NCBI GenBank assembly: GCA_036365145.1
Contig: JAEOAD010000015.1
Span: 11,587,501-11,651,500 of the forward strand
Reading direction: 5' to 3'
Source: Orientallactaga sibirica
Lineage: Eukaryota > Chordata > Mammalia > Rodentia > Dipodidae
Length of the DNA stretch: 64,000 bases
Under the pieces are notes generated by a model that saw only the letters and a list, made by a program, of their open reading frames with translations, did not search any database and was not told the DNA's origin. Within the stretch, counting starts at the first letter, position 1, and every line of letters starts with the position of its first letter. Below, piece after piece: positions 22,015 to 34,052 of this stretch. The position numbers and the translations under genes were made by a program.

Positions 22015-23873
22015 GTTTAAAAAAATAAGTTTTGGTAAAATGTCTTAGTCCATCTTGCTTAGACACTTGAATGTGGATTTTTGAATCATTATGGCATTGG
22101 CATTTTTCATTCCTTTATTGGATATGAGTACTTCATTGTCAGAAATAGCAAGAACTCCAGGAGAGGGACTGTTGGGGGGTCAAACTAAGGCAGACATCTG
22201 TTTGGGATACTCAGGCTCATCTCTTATTTCTCCAAAGCACCTCATCAAGGTTAAAGAAGAAAAATGTGGCTGCTTTTGTTTCCAGACTCCTAAATCTATC
22301 TTGAACTATATACTCTTATTGTCTTGATAAATCCAAGCCAAGTATGTATCAGGTGTCTTTGCTTTACCTGGCCTGGCTGACTGCAATAATCAAGTTCAAC
22401 ACTTAATTGTCAAATTTCCCACTGACTTTGTGCTGGTTAAACAGGGTTCCAGAAAGCTTGTAAAGGCCAGGCCATAAATAAAATAAGACTGCACACAGGG
22501 GGTTGGATATTGCAACATTTATGAAGCCCCAGATGCAGTTCAGAGGGAATTCAGGGTGAAATATTTAATTACTTCATCATTGGAAACTAATTACCAATTG
22601 GGGAGTGTTTTCATTTGTGTAACATAGATTGATTAGCAGGATCACCAAAGTTCTAGTTTCCTTACTACTGATTAGATCCTTCATAGAAGAAAAATGGGTT
22701 CGTTTTAACAAGCTCAAGTCAAACTAGAGACAAGCATGGTTCCCAAAGAGTGATTGCCTGGGATTAGTGTTATTCAATAGGCAAAGGGGTATTGAGTTCA
22801 GGGTTTTTTCTTGGTAGGACTTTTAGAGATAAATTTTGCATTTGGGATTTCCTCTTCTGTAATAGGTAGTGTTGTATTTTTCATTCAGGAAGTTAATTTG
22901 TTTGTTCCACAAAATGTTTCAATCAATGTCATACATAGCCAGTGACCTGAGACCCTGGGGCTAAGTTTTGTCCTAGATACTGGAAACAGATATATTGTTT
23001 CAAGACCAAGTTTGGGAAATTAGGACTTCTGTAGCAACTTTGTAACACTGAAACATGAGTTTTGGCTTCTTAATATAGGATGTTGATCAACAAGAGACAG
23101 ATTCCGATGGGGCAGAACTTTATGGGGAGATATTTTTGGGGTATTGGAAATGCAACGTTGGACTTCCATATTACCAGGCCTGAATTTTCTGGTCAGGATA
23201 TCCACATTTCATACAGGTGTCCAGTCACCTTGTTCTTTCTCGTCTTTGCCCTTGTCTATTCTGCTCTATGGAAAGATGGATTCAAGTCAGTGTGTTCCTT
23301 GGTCTTTCTAAAGATGGAAAATAATTCCAGAACCAAATCTGTAGGTGGGATGTGGGTCTTAAAATGATGCTATTCAGACAGATATGGTGTTCCTGCTTGA
23401 GCAGAGGTCCTTGCTGTGGGTAGCACTGAGAGGGAGTCTGATAGAGAAGGATTTACAGGGAGAGGCAGAATCCTTGGTTAATTAGTTAATCATTTGAGTT
23501 CATTACTCATTGCTTACATATATGAGGATCATATGAAAAAGGGAATATATGAAGGCATTGAAAGATCTGTTGCTCAGATTAAAATAATTATTTTAATTCT
23601 TTAGCCATTCAGATGAATCTTTTAGCATTTGGATATTACTAGTGGGGAATTATAACCTGGTTAATCTTAAATTGCTCTGCCCAGTTTCACTCCATACTGG
23701 AATCAGAGTTTCTACTTGGTGATGGGGACAAACTCTGGTTTATAATCTTTGGCCTTATTCTAGACTAATCTAGTGTATGCCTATTTAGATATGCTCACAT
23801 GGTTTTCTGGACTTTCCAAGGCTGGCTGTGGATGAGCACAGTCTTGGCCATGATTTCCTCTTAAAACATGAAC
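22015..23873. other. No gene or clear repeat
   Basis: About 1.9 kb with no repeat family I recognise and no credible coding exon. Confidence 0.5.
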
Positions 23874-24200
23874 TGTGGCTAAGGAGATAGCTCAGTAGTT
23901 AAAGTGACTTGCTTGAAAGACTTTTGGCCCGAGTTCAATTCCCTAGCACGCATGTAAAGTCAGATGCAAAGTGGTGATTGTATCTGTTATCTCAGCACAC
24001 CTTTAGCTCACAGGCCAGCTGCATGGGTGCACATGCATGAGATAAAACAATAACAAAGGAGACCCCGTCAAGCAAGGTGGAAGGAGATAACAAACACACT
24101 GAGGCTGTCCTTAGACCTCCACACATGCAAGGTGGTATGCATGTATCTATACACACACATCATAAACATCCACATATATGCACATACACACATGTGTGAC
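23874..24200 (+). mobile_element. B4-type SINE
   Basis: tRNA-like head (AAGGAGATAGCTCAGTAGTT, CCCGAGTTCAATTCCC) followed by a body ending GTCCTTAGACCTCCACACAT and a CA-rich tail, as in rodent B4/RSINE1. Diverged. Confidence 0.7.
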
Positions 24201-24388
24201 TTACACAAGAAAGAATAACTACTGTTTTAAGGCAAGAATTTAAACTGAAGAGTTTCCCATATTAGATACCAGGCATTTAAGATGAGGATCATAACCCCAT
24301 ATGGAGTTGCATAATTGAATGTGAATGTTATGAAAAACTCAGCAGTGGTAAAAGGCTTCTGAATATGGACAAACAAAAAAGAAACTCA

Positions 24389-24574
24389 GGGCTGGAGATA
24401 TGGCTCAGCGGTTAAAGACATTTGTTTGCAAAGCCTGATGGCCTGGGTTTGATTCCCCAGTATCCACATAAAGCCAGATGCACAAAGTGCAGGATGCCTG
24501 TCATACTCATACTCATTCTCTCTCTCTCACACTGTTTGTCTGTCTCTTTCAAATAAAGAAAATATTTTAAAAGG
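24389..24574 (+). mobile_element. DIP-type SINE, short-body variant
   Basis: GGGCTGGAGATATGGCTCAG head with CGGTTAAAG, B-box GGGTTTGATTCCCC, then AGCCAGATGCACAAAGTGC, a TC-rich stretch and CAAATAAAG tail. Possible target duplication aactcagg at 24383-24390 and 24576-24583. Confidence 0.9.
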
Positions 24575-25045
24575 TAACTCAGGATCAAATGTGTGGTGAA
24601 TTTGACTTGAGGTGTTTCTGGCAGTGCTTGCCCAGATTGCAGCAGTGACTTCACTACAGCCTTGGTTCTGAACACAGAACATGTGGACTCTGCATAGTTC
24701 ATAGCGTCATGTTGTATAAGACCAATAAATGCTGATTGAAGTACCTCAACTCAGATTCAAGATTATGCTGTGAATTGCAGTGGTTTTACTGTGCATAGAA
24801 AGTTTTGTGCTTTTATAGAAACACACTGGTTTAATAATAGTAAAAGACATCTAATACTTTCCTATTGTCATTCTTCATCATATAAGTATCAAAAGGTTTA
24901 TTTTTGGATTGTATTGTACTAAAATGTTTGATGTTAAAATTTTTGTTTAAGATGTTGACTTGAATTTTTTTACAATTTAAAAAAATTAGTAATTTATTTT
25001 CAAGGAGAGAGAGAAAGAGTGAGAAATAGAATGAGATTGGTCATA

Positions 25046-25192
25046 GTAGTCAAGAGTTATGGGGGATACCCCCACAATGCATGACCCACAGTCCCCATTG
25101 ATGAGAGTACTTTTGGGAGCGGGAGGACAGGGAGGAGGATAAGGGAGTCACCATTATGAATGTAAAATTAGAATAATATAAATAAAAAAGAG
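25046..25192 (+). mobile_element. L1 3' end fragment
   Basis: Contains AATGCATGACCCACAGTCCC, a G-rich stretch and an A-rich end, matching the organisation of the 27283-27529 copy. Strongly 5'-truncated. Confidence 0.6.
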
Positions 25193-25568
25193 ACATATGG
25201 TATAAATAGGTCAACAATTTAGAGAGAGAACTTGAACTCTTGATTCTTCATTCCCAGAATCTACCTTTCCATCTCTGACATTGAATAGATTTAATCAAAA
25301 CTGGGAAGACCTTTAAAGCTATACTGCAGAGCAGGACCTATGCCAATGTACTCAATGCACTAATCATTTTTAGTTAATATTTTTTCCTGGTCTTGTCTCA
25401 GGTACTAGTCAGGTATATTAATGTGCAAAGGCATACATCTCTGTAACGAGGAGCTATTACCTAAACCATTTGTTATTTTCATCAATTTTTGTATTAAATC
25501 TAGAGAAGCATATTGTTGCATATCATTGATATAAAAAGTTTGTAGTCATGAATTCCAGAATAATCACA
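25193..25568. other. No gene or clear repeat
   Basis: Unrecognised sequence between an L1 fragment and a SINE cluster. Confidence 0.45.
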
Positions 25569-25700
25569 AATAAATAAGTAACTAAAAATTAAAAAGAAAA
25601 AAAGAATGGGCACAGTAGGGCCTCCAACTGCTGCAAATGAACTCCATACACATGCCCCACTTTGTACATCTGGTTTTACATGGGCACTAGAGAATTGATC
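25569..25700 (-). mobile_element. Truncated DIP-type SINE
   Basis: GAATGGGCACAGTAGGGCC, CTGCAAATGAACTCCATACA and TGTACATCTGGTTTTACATG in reverse orientation. The tRNA head is missing. Confidence 0.8.
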
Positions 25701-25725
25701 TTGAATTTTATTTAAAAAATAGTCA

Positions 25726-25895
25726 AGTGCTCCCATGCATAGTGATGCATAGCCATTAATCCCAGCATTTGGAAGGCAGAGGTAGGAGGATCACTCTGAG
25801 TTTGAGGGCAGCCTGAGACTACACAGTGAATTCCAACTCAGCCTGGCTCAGATCAAGACCCTACCTCAAACCAACCAACAAACCAACAAAAAACC
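25726..25895 (+). mobile_element. B1 SINE
   Basis: CATTAATCCCAGCATTTGGA, GGTAGGAGGATCACTCTGAG and AAGACCCTACCTCAAACC. The tail is a CCAACAAA-type repeat. Confidence 0.9.
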
Positions 25896-25899
25896 TATC

Positions 25900-26100
25900 A
25901 GGGCTGGAAAGATTGCTCAATGGTTAAGGTACTTTTCTGTAAAGCCTAAGGACCCAAGTTTGATTCCCCAGTGTACACCTACGTAAGCCAGATGCACAAG
26001 GTCACAAGTGTATCTGGAATTTGTTTTGCAGTGGTTGGAGGCCCTGGTGTCTCCATTCTCTCTTTATCTCTAATAAAAAAAAAAATTAAATATTTAAAAA
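25900..26100 (+). mobile_element. DIP-type SINE, short-body variant
   Basis: GGGCTGGAAAGATTGCTCAA head, CAAGTTTGATTCCCCAG B-box, AAGCCAGATGCACAAGGTCA, CAGTGGTTGGAGGCCCTGG and A-rich tail. Confidence 0.9.
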
Positions 26101-27282
26101 CAGTCAATGGAACTTTGGTTTTGTATTAGAAGAGAATTTCTAAAAATTTCTAAAAATTTCTAAAATGGCTGTAAATATATGCTACAGTCGATTTTGCATT
26201 GCTGGCAAAAAACAAAAAACAAAAACAAAACAAAACAAAACAAAACAAAACAAAAACACCTGACCAAGAGAAACTTGTGGGAGAAAAGGGTTTATTTTGG
26301 CTTACAGACTGGAAGGGAAGCTCAACAATGGTAGGGGAAAATGATGACATGAGTAGAGGGTGGGCATCACCTCCTGCCCAACATCAGGTAGACAATAACA
26401 GCAAGGCCAAACACTGGCAAGGGGAAGCTGGCTACAATACCAATAAGCCTGCCCCAGCAATACACTACCTCCTGGAGGCTCCAATTTCCCAAATTGCCAC
26501 CAGCTGGGGACCTAGCATTCAGAACACATAAGTTTATAGGGGACACCTAAGCCAAACCACTGTATTCCACCCCTGACCCCCATAAACTGATAACTATCCA
26601 TGATGTAAAATGTAATGCATTCAGTCCAACTTTAAAAGTCCCCATAGGTTCTTACCAATCTCAATTCTGTTCAAACACCCATAGTCCAAGATCTTTTAAC
26701 TGAACCATAATGCTAAAAATAAATAAATAAATAACCCACAATGGCATAGAATGAATTTTCATATTGCAACAGATGTCATTGGGCATAGCCAAAAAAATAT
26801 TCAACCAATACAAGATTTAAAATACATAGGACAAACAGCAAATTCTGTAACTCCAAGTTCAACTATAAACAGTGACAAGTCTCCAAGTCCCATAATTCTA
26901 ATCACTGAAGAGTTTCTGGAGTTTCAATTTTGGGCCCCAGCTAAGCTACTCACAGTCCTGGAAAACTTCATCCAGTGCTTGGTGCAGGATGCTGGTTGGT
27001 CTCCCTGACAGCTATCCCATAGTCCTGCCATCTCCATTGGGTCTCTACTTCAACCCACAGTTCATCCTCATGGCTTCACTAGGCCTCCATGCAGGTAATC
27101 CAAGAAGACTGCTTCACACTGCACATGTCCATTTCCAAAATATAAAACCATGTTGCAAAATCAATGACCCTCTCTTTCCTGCATTTGTTATACTCCATAG
27201 TACCAGGTGGGCTACCAATTTGTTACCCCAGGGGGAATAAAGCAGAGTTTGAAGAACAGGCCATTTCTTCAGAATTCAGGCC

Positions 27283-27529
27283 CCTAGACCTAAAATGTAC
27301 CCAACATGGCTCAGGGAAACTCAGGGAAGAGGGGGCGGAAAGATTGTTAGAGCCATGACTTGGGTCATTTTACAAAGAGTCATTGCCTCTCCCACATAAC
27401 TGATGGCTACCCACATAAGGCAAGACCCACATTACCCATGGGGGGAGGAGAGGGAGAAGGCTAAGGATGGTACCATCATGGCTTTATATATACTATATAT
27501 ATAACTAATAAAAATATATTAAATAAAAA
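27283..27529 (+). mobile_element. 5'-truncated L1 3' end inside MaLR
   Basis: GGGGGCGGAAAGATTGTTAG, then GGGGGGAGGAGAGGGAGAAG and an A-rich end TTAAATAAAAAAAT, as in rodent L1 3'UTRs. Interrupts the MaLR internal region, which resumes CTGCATTCTTCCTG at 27530. Confidence 0.75.
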
Positions 27530-27817
27530 AATCTGCATTCTTCCTGTTGCCCTAATGCAGATCAGTTGGCCCAATATCAAAGCAATTGCAGCTGAATAAA
27601 CAGCAGTTTTGACCCAAAGATTTCATTTCTTTCTGTGCCATATCCTTCAGCTCACACTAGTCCATGGCTATGCAATGCAACCCTGCACAAGTTCTCAGGA
27701 CATGGCCATAACAGCAAGCCTCTCACATAAACTACTTCTAGCCTAGTCCAGACAAAGCTCTTTCTTCCCTTTTTAAGCCAAACCTCACAGTCCTTAGTTC
27801 TCAATACATTCAGATCT

Positions 27818-27884
27818 TTCTTTTCTTTTCTTTTTGTTTTCTTTTCTTTCTTTTCTTTTCTCTTTCTTTCCTTTCCTTTCTTTC

Positions 27885-27919
<35 letters not shown>

Positions 27920-28059
27920 TTTCAAGGTAGGATCTCACTCTAGCCCAGGTTGACCTGGAATTCACTCTGTATTCTCAGGATGGCTTTGAACTCTTGGCAA
28001 TCTTTCTACCTCTGCCTCAAAAGTGCTGGGATTAAAGGCATGCACAACCACACCTGGTT
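27818..28059 (-). mobile_element. B1 SINE with expanded (TTTC)n tail and perfect 12-bp target duplication
   Basis: Target duplication acattcagatct at 27806-27817 and 28060-28071, exact. The tail side at left is a TTTC tract to about 27921. The body has TAGGATCTCACTCTAGCCCA and GTGCTGGGATTAAAGGCATG. Confidence 0.97.
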
Positions 28060-28278
28060 ACATTCAGATCTCTCAACTCTGTCCAGAATAGTCCAACAAG
28101 CTTTACTTACAGCACTTTGAAGTGTCTCTTAGGCCAAGGTTTCAAATTATTCCACATTCCTTCCTCAAATAAGTCCCAAAAAAGCAAAAAGCCAAAAGCC
28201 ACATAGTCAGTTTTCTAGCAGCAATGACCCCACTCCTGATGCCAATTTTACTGTTGCAGTCAGCTTTATGTTGCTGGT

Positions 28279-28924
28279 TATAAACATGTTTCTGTCATTT
28301 TGTATTATGTATTTATAGGAAGAGGTATTCTCAGCATTGATGACTATAAAATCAAAACATCAACCAATTGAAACACAATGAAGATACTGTGTCCTGAATG
28401 ATAAAATATTCAGCCAAAATTTAATTCTTTATGTAAAAACAAGCACATCACCTCACTAGTATTCATATTTGTTTTCATTTTAACAAATGATAAAAGTATA
28501 CATGTGCCAAATAATTATTTAAAAATAAATTTCTTTGTGATTTACTACCAGTAAATGTTTATTTGTGTACCTATTTTATATATTGATATACTCAAGCAGA
28601 AAAGAGCCAGGAAAGACTCAGGGCAAAATATGGTCCAAAAGGATAACCCCCCAGTGACTCACTTTCTGAACTCAGGTCCTACTTTCGACAGTTCTCTATC
28701 TCCAATAGTCTATTCAAATTTTTATACCACTAATGGATTAAACCATTCATTAGCCCTCATGATTAAATTATCTCTGGAAATGTTCTCATAAAACACAATC
28801 AGAGGTGTTCTTTAGCAGTCTCCTATATAGCACTAAATTTAATCAGGTTGCCAGTTCAGGTTAAGTTCACATTCAGAGTTTAGGGTATTTATCTTGTGTA
28901 TATTTGAGGTACTTTACAAATATG
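28279..28924. other. No gene or clear repeat
   Basis: AT-rich unrecognised sequence. Confidence 0.5.
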
Positions 28925-29064
28925 AAGAGATTTTGAGATAGGGCCTTATGTAGCCTGGATAACCACAAACTCACTATGTCATAGAAGTTGACCCTGTACT
29001 CCCATTTTCCCATCTTTATCTCTCAAGTGCTTATATTGTAGCACTATGCCACCATGCCTAGTGG
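28925..29064 (-). mobile_element. Old diverged B1/proto-B1 SINE
   Basis: TTTTGAGATAGGGCCTTATG, ACAAACTCACTATGTCATAG and GCACTATGCCACCATGCCTA preserve the 7SL-like layout in reverse, strongly mutated. Confidence 0.7.
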
Positions 29065-30499
29065 AAAGAAGGTTCTTGAAGAAGATTCCTTTGGGAAGAG
29101 AATGTTTCTCATTCCTCCATTTTTGATACAGAAATTTCACATCTTCTTAGGCTTTTGTAATGTCTATAAAGCTATAGAATTAGTATGAGTTTTATAGAAG
29201 ATTGCCTGTGAGTTCTTTTTTTCACAGAAAGTGTAAGTGGAGAGATAATTGATTTTAGCCCTTGGTTCCAGAAGGACAGGTATATCTTAATAATACTATT
29301 GATTCTGAATTTGTTGTTTTCTTAGTAGTATAGCTATTCAACTTGAAGAAAAGTATCTCATTTAGTCATTATAATAATATTATGAAATAAGTTCTATTAA
29401 TATGCAAGTGCTACAGGTGAGATTGATCTAACCCAGTTATGCAATTCACTACTGAAACCAAGCCAATAAGTTTCTTAACTCCTGGTTCTTCTGCCTCCCA
29501 TCTGTCTTAATTGCTGCCAGGGGCCAGCAACTGCCCTGATCCCAGAGAGTGATGTTGCTGTCTTTGAAGGCAGTAGTTTGTGATGATGTTTCCTTTAATC
29601 ACCAGCTATGATTGGACAGTAACACATGCACTTGTCAAAGGCAGTTAGGGCACATCAGTAGGTGATGATGTGTTGACAAATCCACCAAACGCCCATTACA
29701 TTTCCTGGTCAGGAGGTGGAGGATGGGATGGGGAAGGATTATAAAATCCAGTAGTGCAGTGACATGTATTTCTAAGCTTTTTTTCTGGATCACATGGGCT
29801 TGGCACCTCCTGGAGCTAGGCATTCAGTGAATGAAAAGATGATTTGATTCTGCACTTTCTATTTAGGTCAAAAGGACAAATTAGAGATATTTTTGGTTTT
29901 GATCATATTTCTCCCTTTTCTTCCTTAGGAAATGACTTCTTGAACTGCACAGGGATAAAGTTTTTTCCTGTGTTTTCTGCATTCTATTGAGTGAGTTGCA
30001 GACTGAGAATGCAGATCACAGATGATGGAGGAAGGGTAGCAACGTGTGATCTGTCTGATTCCTGAGTTGCTCAAGCAATATCTCCTCCTGGGGCAAGAGA
30101 GGGATGGTTTGCTTTCCTCTGTTTCCCTCAGAACCTGCTCCAAGGCCTGCCAATGAAAAGATGCTGTATTCATTGCCTGACATTTTGGGTGAAGAATGAA
30201 CAAAGGCTTTACCTTGATTTTGTCATTAAAAGGAATGACTGTGAAAGGATGGCCAGGAGAGAAATATTCAACTCAGAGGAAACAGAAAACATTTATGAAG
30301 CACAGAGCCAGACTATAGCACTGTGCCAGGCATAAAGGATACAGTTATGTGAACCCACATCCCTCAGGGAGTTTCCAGGCTGGTGGGAAGACATGCTATA
30401 TTGCACGTAGGAATATAGTTTAAAATGTGTATTTATATTACCCATAACGTGACAAGTAGATTTCATATGCTTTCTGATGGGATTAATGGAGAGAGACAT
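29065..30499. other. Unrecognised sequence with one MIR-like trace
   Basis: About 29355-29465 resembles a reverse MIR core (TATCTCATTTAGTCATTATA). Around 30280-30400 (CACTGTGCCAGGCATAAAGG) looks like an ancient mammalian repeat of uncertain family. No gene seen. Confidence 0.4.
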
Positions 30500-31235
30500 A
30501 TCATCACTTTTGTAGAATACTGGTGGCCAGACAGGCCCAATGACTGAAAGTGCAATAGTGGCATGTCTGCTCTTGGGGAAACCAACTGCTCCCTAATTGG
30601 ACTGAAGACCCTCTCTATGGGAGAGAATACATACCTGGTACTGAAAAAACTAATCAAACGTCTATGGTAGGGGAGGTCACGAGCCTTAGGGGTATAAAGC
30701 CTGCTCTTGTCTGGCTAAATGTATATATTATTCCCACCAAACTGCCCTGAAAGCACTACACTTAATGTTCATATTCAAATATTAATGCTACTCTCACTTC
30801 TGGTTATAGAAGCTTCTCTTTTCAGATGGAGATGACCACTGGGAAGACCCAAAAGGCAACATAGTGCTGAGAGGAATGGATGGAGGAGTGCCCAGCACTG
30901 AAACATCTCTGCTACATCCTCCAAGGCTCAGGGTCCATTGTGGAAGAGGGGGCAGAAAGAATGTAAGAGCCAAAGGAAGGGTACGACTCCTTACAATGCA
31001 ACTGTCCAGACAGAAATTGGCCTCAATATCCATGACCTTGCAGTGCCTAGCAATACCTTCACAAGACTTTCATAATAGGAGAAAAAGATGATGACATCAA
31101 ATTAAAGGAGAAAATAATGGACACAGAGAGGGGATATGATGGAGAATGGAGTTCTGAAGGAGAATGGGGGGAGGGGAGGGAAATATCATAGTTTATTGTG
31201 TGTAAATGTAGAAGTTGCCAATAAATTTTTTTTAA
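30500..31235 (+). mobile_element. 5'-truncated L1 3'UTR
   Basis: Homologous along its length to 18710-19400, including CAAGGCTCAGGGTCCATTGT, GGGGGGAGGGGAGGG and AGAAGTTGCCAATAAA with an oligo-T/A end. The left boundary is uncertain. An 8-bp repeat, aatgtgta, at 30424-30431 and near 31235 may be a weak target duplication. Confidence 0.8.
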
Positions 31236-31309
31236 TGTGTAACCTGAATATAATCAAGAGAAAATGACAGATAAGAACAAATCAGTTGTCTTCAAAACTG
31301 TCAAGTTCA

Positions 31310-31440
31310 CTGGACATGGTGGTTCACACTTTTTACCCCAGCACGTGGGAGGCAGAGGTAAGAGGAGATCAAGGTCAGCCTGGAGCTACAGAGTGAGTTC
31401 CAAGTCACCCTGGGCTAGAGTGAGACACTACTTGGGAAAA
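31310..31440 (+). mobile_element. B1 SINE, diverged
   Basis: CTGGACATGGTGGTTCACAC, CCCAGCACGTGGGAGGCAGA and CACCCTGGGCTAGAGTGAGA. Imperfect flanking repeats tgtcaagtt and tgtcaaatt. Confidence 0.85.
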
Positions 31441-31589
31441 AATGTCAAATTTATATCATGTGGGACCATTAATGGAATACAGGAAAAGAAAATGAAGACA
31501 GGATCTAGTGAGGATAATAGCAGTGTAGATAATAATACTAGACAATGTAGATAATAGATAATGAACTTTAGACTAATAGTACTCTATCA

Positions 31590-31808
31590 ACATTTATTTA
31601 TTTATTTATTAGCCACAGGCAGACAGAGAGAGAAACAGGTGAGAGAGAGAGAATGGGCACACTAGGGCCTCCAGCCGCTGCAAATGAACTCCAGATGCAT
31701 GTGCCACCTTGTGCATCTGGATTATGTGGGTACTGGGGAATTGAGCCTCAAACTGGTGTCCTTAGGCTTCACAGGCAAGTGCTGAACTGCTAAGCCATCT
31801 TCCAGCCC
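31590..31808 (-). mobile_element. DIP-type SINE, short-body variant
   Basis: TTTATTTATTTATT tail side, GAGAATGGGCACACTAGGGC, CTGCAAATGAACTCCAGATG, CACCTTGTGCATCTGGATTA, B-box side GGGGAATTGAGCC and CTAAGCCATCTTCCAGCCC head end. Near full length. Confidence 0.93.
31701..31714 (-). promoter_or_regulatory. CTCF-like motif in short-body SINE
   Basis: Minus strand GCACAAGGTGGCAC matches the CTCF core at 12 of 14 positions. Binding not demonstrated. Confidence 0.35.
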
Positions 31809-32212
31809 CTAATTCCTGATTTTAATAACTACTATGGTTGTATTAGAGGACTTCCTTATTTTAGGATATATACAGAAATATTTAGACATAGTAAGGCATG
31901 GTGTCTGCAAGCAACCCTCAAAGAGTTAACAAAATATTTAGAATAGAATGAAAATACAAATATATTAAAGTGTTGGTGTTTGGCAGTGTAGATGAAAGAT
32001 AAAAAGAAATCCTTTATATTATTTTTGCTTCTCTATACGTTATTTTACTTTTCTATAAATCAGATTATCCTAATTGTTTCACAATAAATTTTAAAATACA
32101 AAATGAAGCTTGTAAGCTAATTTAAAATAAATTAATTAAATACATTGATTTAAAAAATTCATTCTTCATGTATGTTTTCCCACACATATGAGAGCAAGAA
32201 AGCACTATGGTT
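31809..32212. other. No gene or clear repeat
   Basis: AT-rich, unrecognised. Confidence 0.5.
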
Positions 32213-32352
32213 GTTCAGGACACAGGCCATGAGGACAAATTTTCTGGGTCTAGGTCCTGGCTGTAACACTATGAGCTTGACTAAATTGATGATATTGGTG
32301 CTTACATTGGCTGATTAAGAATTAAATGAGTATGTGGCTAGTGCATAGTACA
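32213..32352 (+). mobile_element. MIR SINE fragment
   Basis: GGGTCTAGGTCCTGGCTGTA, CACTATGAGCTTGACTAA and GATTAAGAATTAAATGAG follow the MIR order from tRNA-like part to core. Confidence 0.65.
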
Positions 32353-32487
32353 TTTGCTCTTATACAATCTAGACCAAGATATAATTACTAATTATTACTT
32401 ACAAATATGTGTGTTATGTAGTATACACACATTTGTTGATCTACTATGCTATGTTGTTCAATCATTTACATATTTAATTACTATAGC

Positions 32488-32650
32488 AATCACATAGCCA
32501 TTGATACCGTCCCCATGGTACAGATGTTTAAACTGAGGCCAACAAAAATCCTGAAGTTTACCTAGGCCTAACCATCCCCCAAGATGATAACAGGCACAAG
32601 CTGGAGCTGATCCCAGTGCTCTGACAACTAATCCTCGAGGAAATTCTTTG
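32488..32650 (-). mobile_element. MIR SINE fragment
   Basis: TGGTACAGATGTTTAAACTG then AGCTGGAGCTGATCCCAGTG, the reverse MIR core order. Confidence 0.65.
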
Positions 32651-33857
32651 TTGCAGGTGCAGCCAACATCACTGGTTTCACTGCTCCTCCTTTAAACCTT
32701 ACAAGAGAGGAATTTCCTGGGACAAACTGCATTCACGAGGTCTTCCATCATCCTTGTATTTATCCACTTATCCTTTGTTAAAACCTGTTTGTGTGTGAGT
32801 GTGTGTGGTCAGGATTGGGGGCATGGAGTCTCCTTGTGATAACAGACTGATTCCTTGAACCAGATTTAAAAAGCAGTGGCTGGTCCCCAGCCCTGAGGGC
32901 TGTAAAGTCTCCCTGGCAGGTAAAATGATCACGGCCTTTGAGGAGCCTTAGGATACAATGTCAGGAAATCTTCATGTAAATGTCACATGCTCTGTGTATA
33001 TCCTAAGACATGATTATACAAGTCATACTTGGCCATTCTGGAAACTATAGACTGCTTGGAAAGACCATCAAATTCCCTTTAGTATTAAATCATTATCTCT
33101 CTTAATAAATAAAAATACAATAAACAAAACCAGAAAAGCAAAACAGGTTTGTTGAGAAATCTTCATCAGTCTTCAGAAGGCCTGGAAACTGGATTCCTGT
33201 CTTCTTGGGCCTCAGGATCTGCAGTAGGGGCCTCAACTTGACAGATGTTATTACTCTAAAACAATCTCTGGCAACCTCGGGTGGGGAAGGAAGCACCTCT
33301 TAATTTGTCAGGGATCATAACAACTTTCACTGTATTTGCTCACTGCCTTAAAATTTACACAGCTTCACATTAGACATTTCTACTTATTCCCAACAAATGT
33401 TTGGGCTGAGCTGAGGAATAGGCTGTGAATCCTGTTGAGTTGATTATAAATGCAAGGGCTTACTGAGGCTAAGCAAACAGCCTACCAGCTGTACTAGAAG
33501 GTAGGACCCCTGAGTCCAACATGAGCACTCCATACTTACAGTTTCTCCCATCATCACTGTTTCACTGTCCTGTTGGGGAGCTTATTTGATTTTTTTTTTT
33601 ACACCAATACCTAAGAATCATCCACATGTTCGTTCACCACCTCTTAATCATCTCAGACTGCCTTGAGTCTGTCCAGTTTAAGTATCTCTGAGTTATCTCT
33701 CCACCAAAAACGAGAAGGTGTAGGGGATGTGGAAACTCTCAATGAACTGATTAAAAGAAGGGAATGTGTGAGAATAAGCCTACTGTGAACCTGATTGAGA
33801 AGTGTATGGGCAACCATGGTGCAGAATCATAGCTTTTGAGTTACATCTTCTGGATGG
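32651..33857. other. No gene or clear repeat
   Basis: Unrecognised sequence with a short GT-rich patch near 32790 and a T-run near 33590. Confidence 0.5.
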
Positions 33858-34000
33858 AAATCTTCTCCATCTACATTTCTTCCTCCTTATTGCATATTCA
33901 TTATACAAATAAGGGGTTTTGTTATGACATTTTTATACATTTATACAAGATACTTTGATCATATTCACCTCTCATGCCCTTTTTCTCTCCCTAGTCATCC
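33858..34000 (-). mobile_element. L1 3' end-like fragment; left arm of an inverted repeat
   Basis: TATACATTTATACAAGATAC followed by TTTGATCATATTCACC resembles the reverse complement of a rodent L1 3' end. Its first 94 bp recur inverted at 34322-34412. Confidence 0.5.
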
Positions 34001-34012
34001 CTCTCTACTTTC

Positions 34013-34014
<2 letters not shown>

Positions 34015-34052
<38 letters not shown>

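Larger units (their letters stand above)
26180..28278 (-). mobile_element. ERVL-MaLR with intact 3' LTR and 5' LTR reduced to a stub
   Basis: The 3' LTR is 26180-26564, with an AAAAC expansion at about 26205-26258. The internal region starts at 26565 and is broken by an L1 3' end (27283-27529) and a B1 (27818-28059). The primer-binding site near 28232-28250 reads TTGGCATCAGGAGTGGGG on the minus strand. Only about 27 bp of the 5' LTR remain (28252-28278) before unrelated sequence, so the rest was lost by truncation or deletion. Same subfamily as the 15469 element. Confidence 0.88.
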
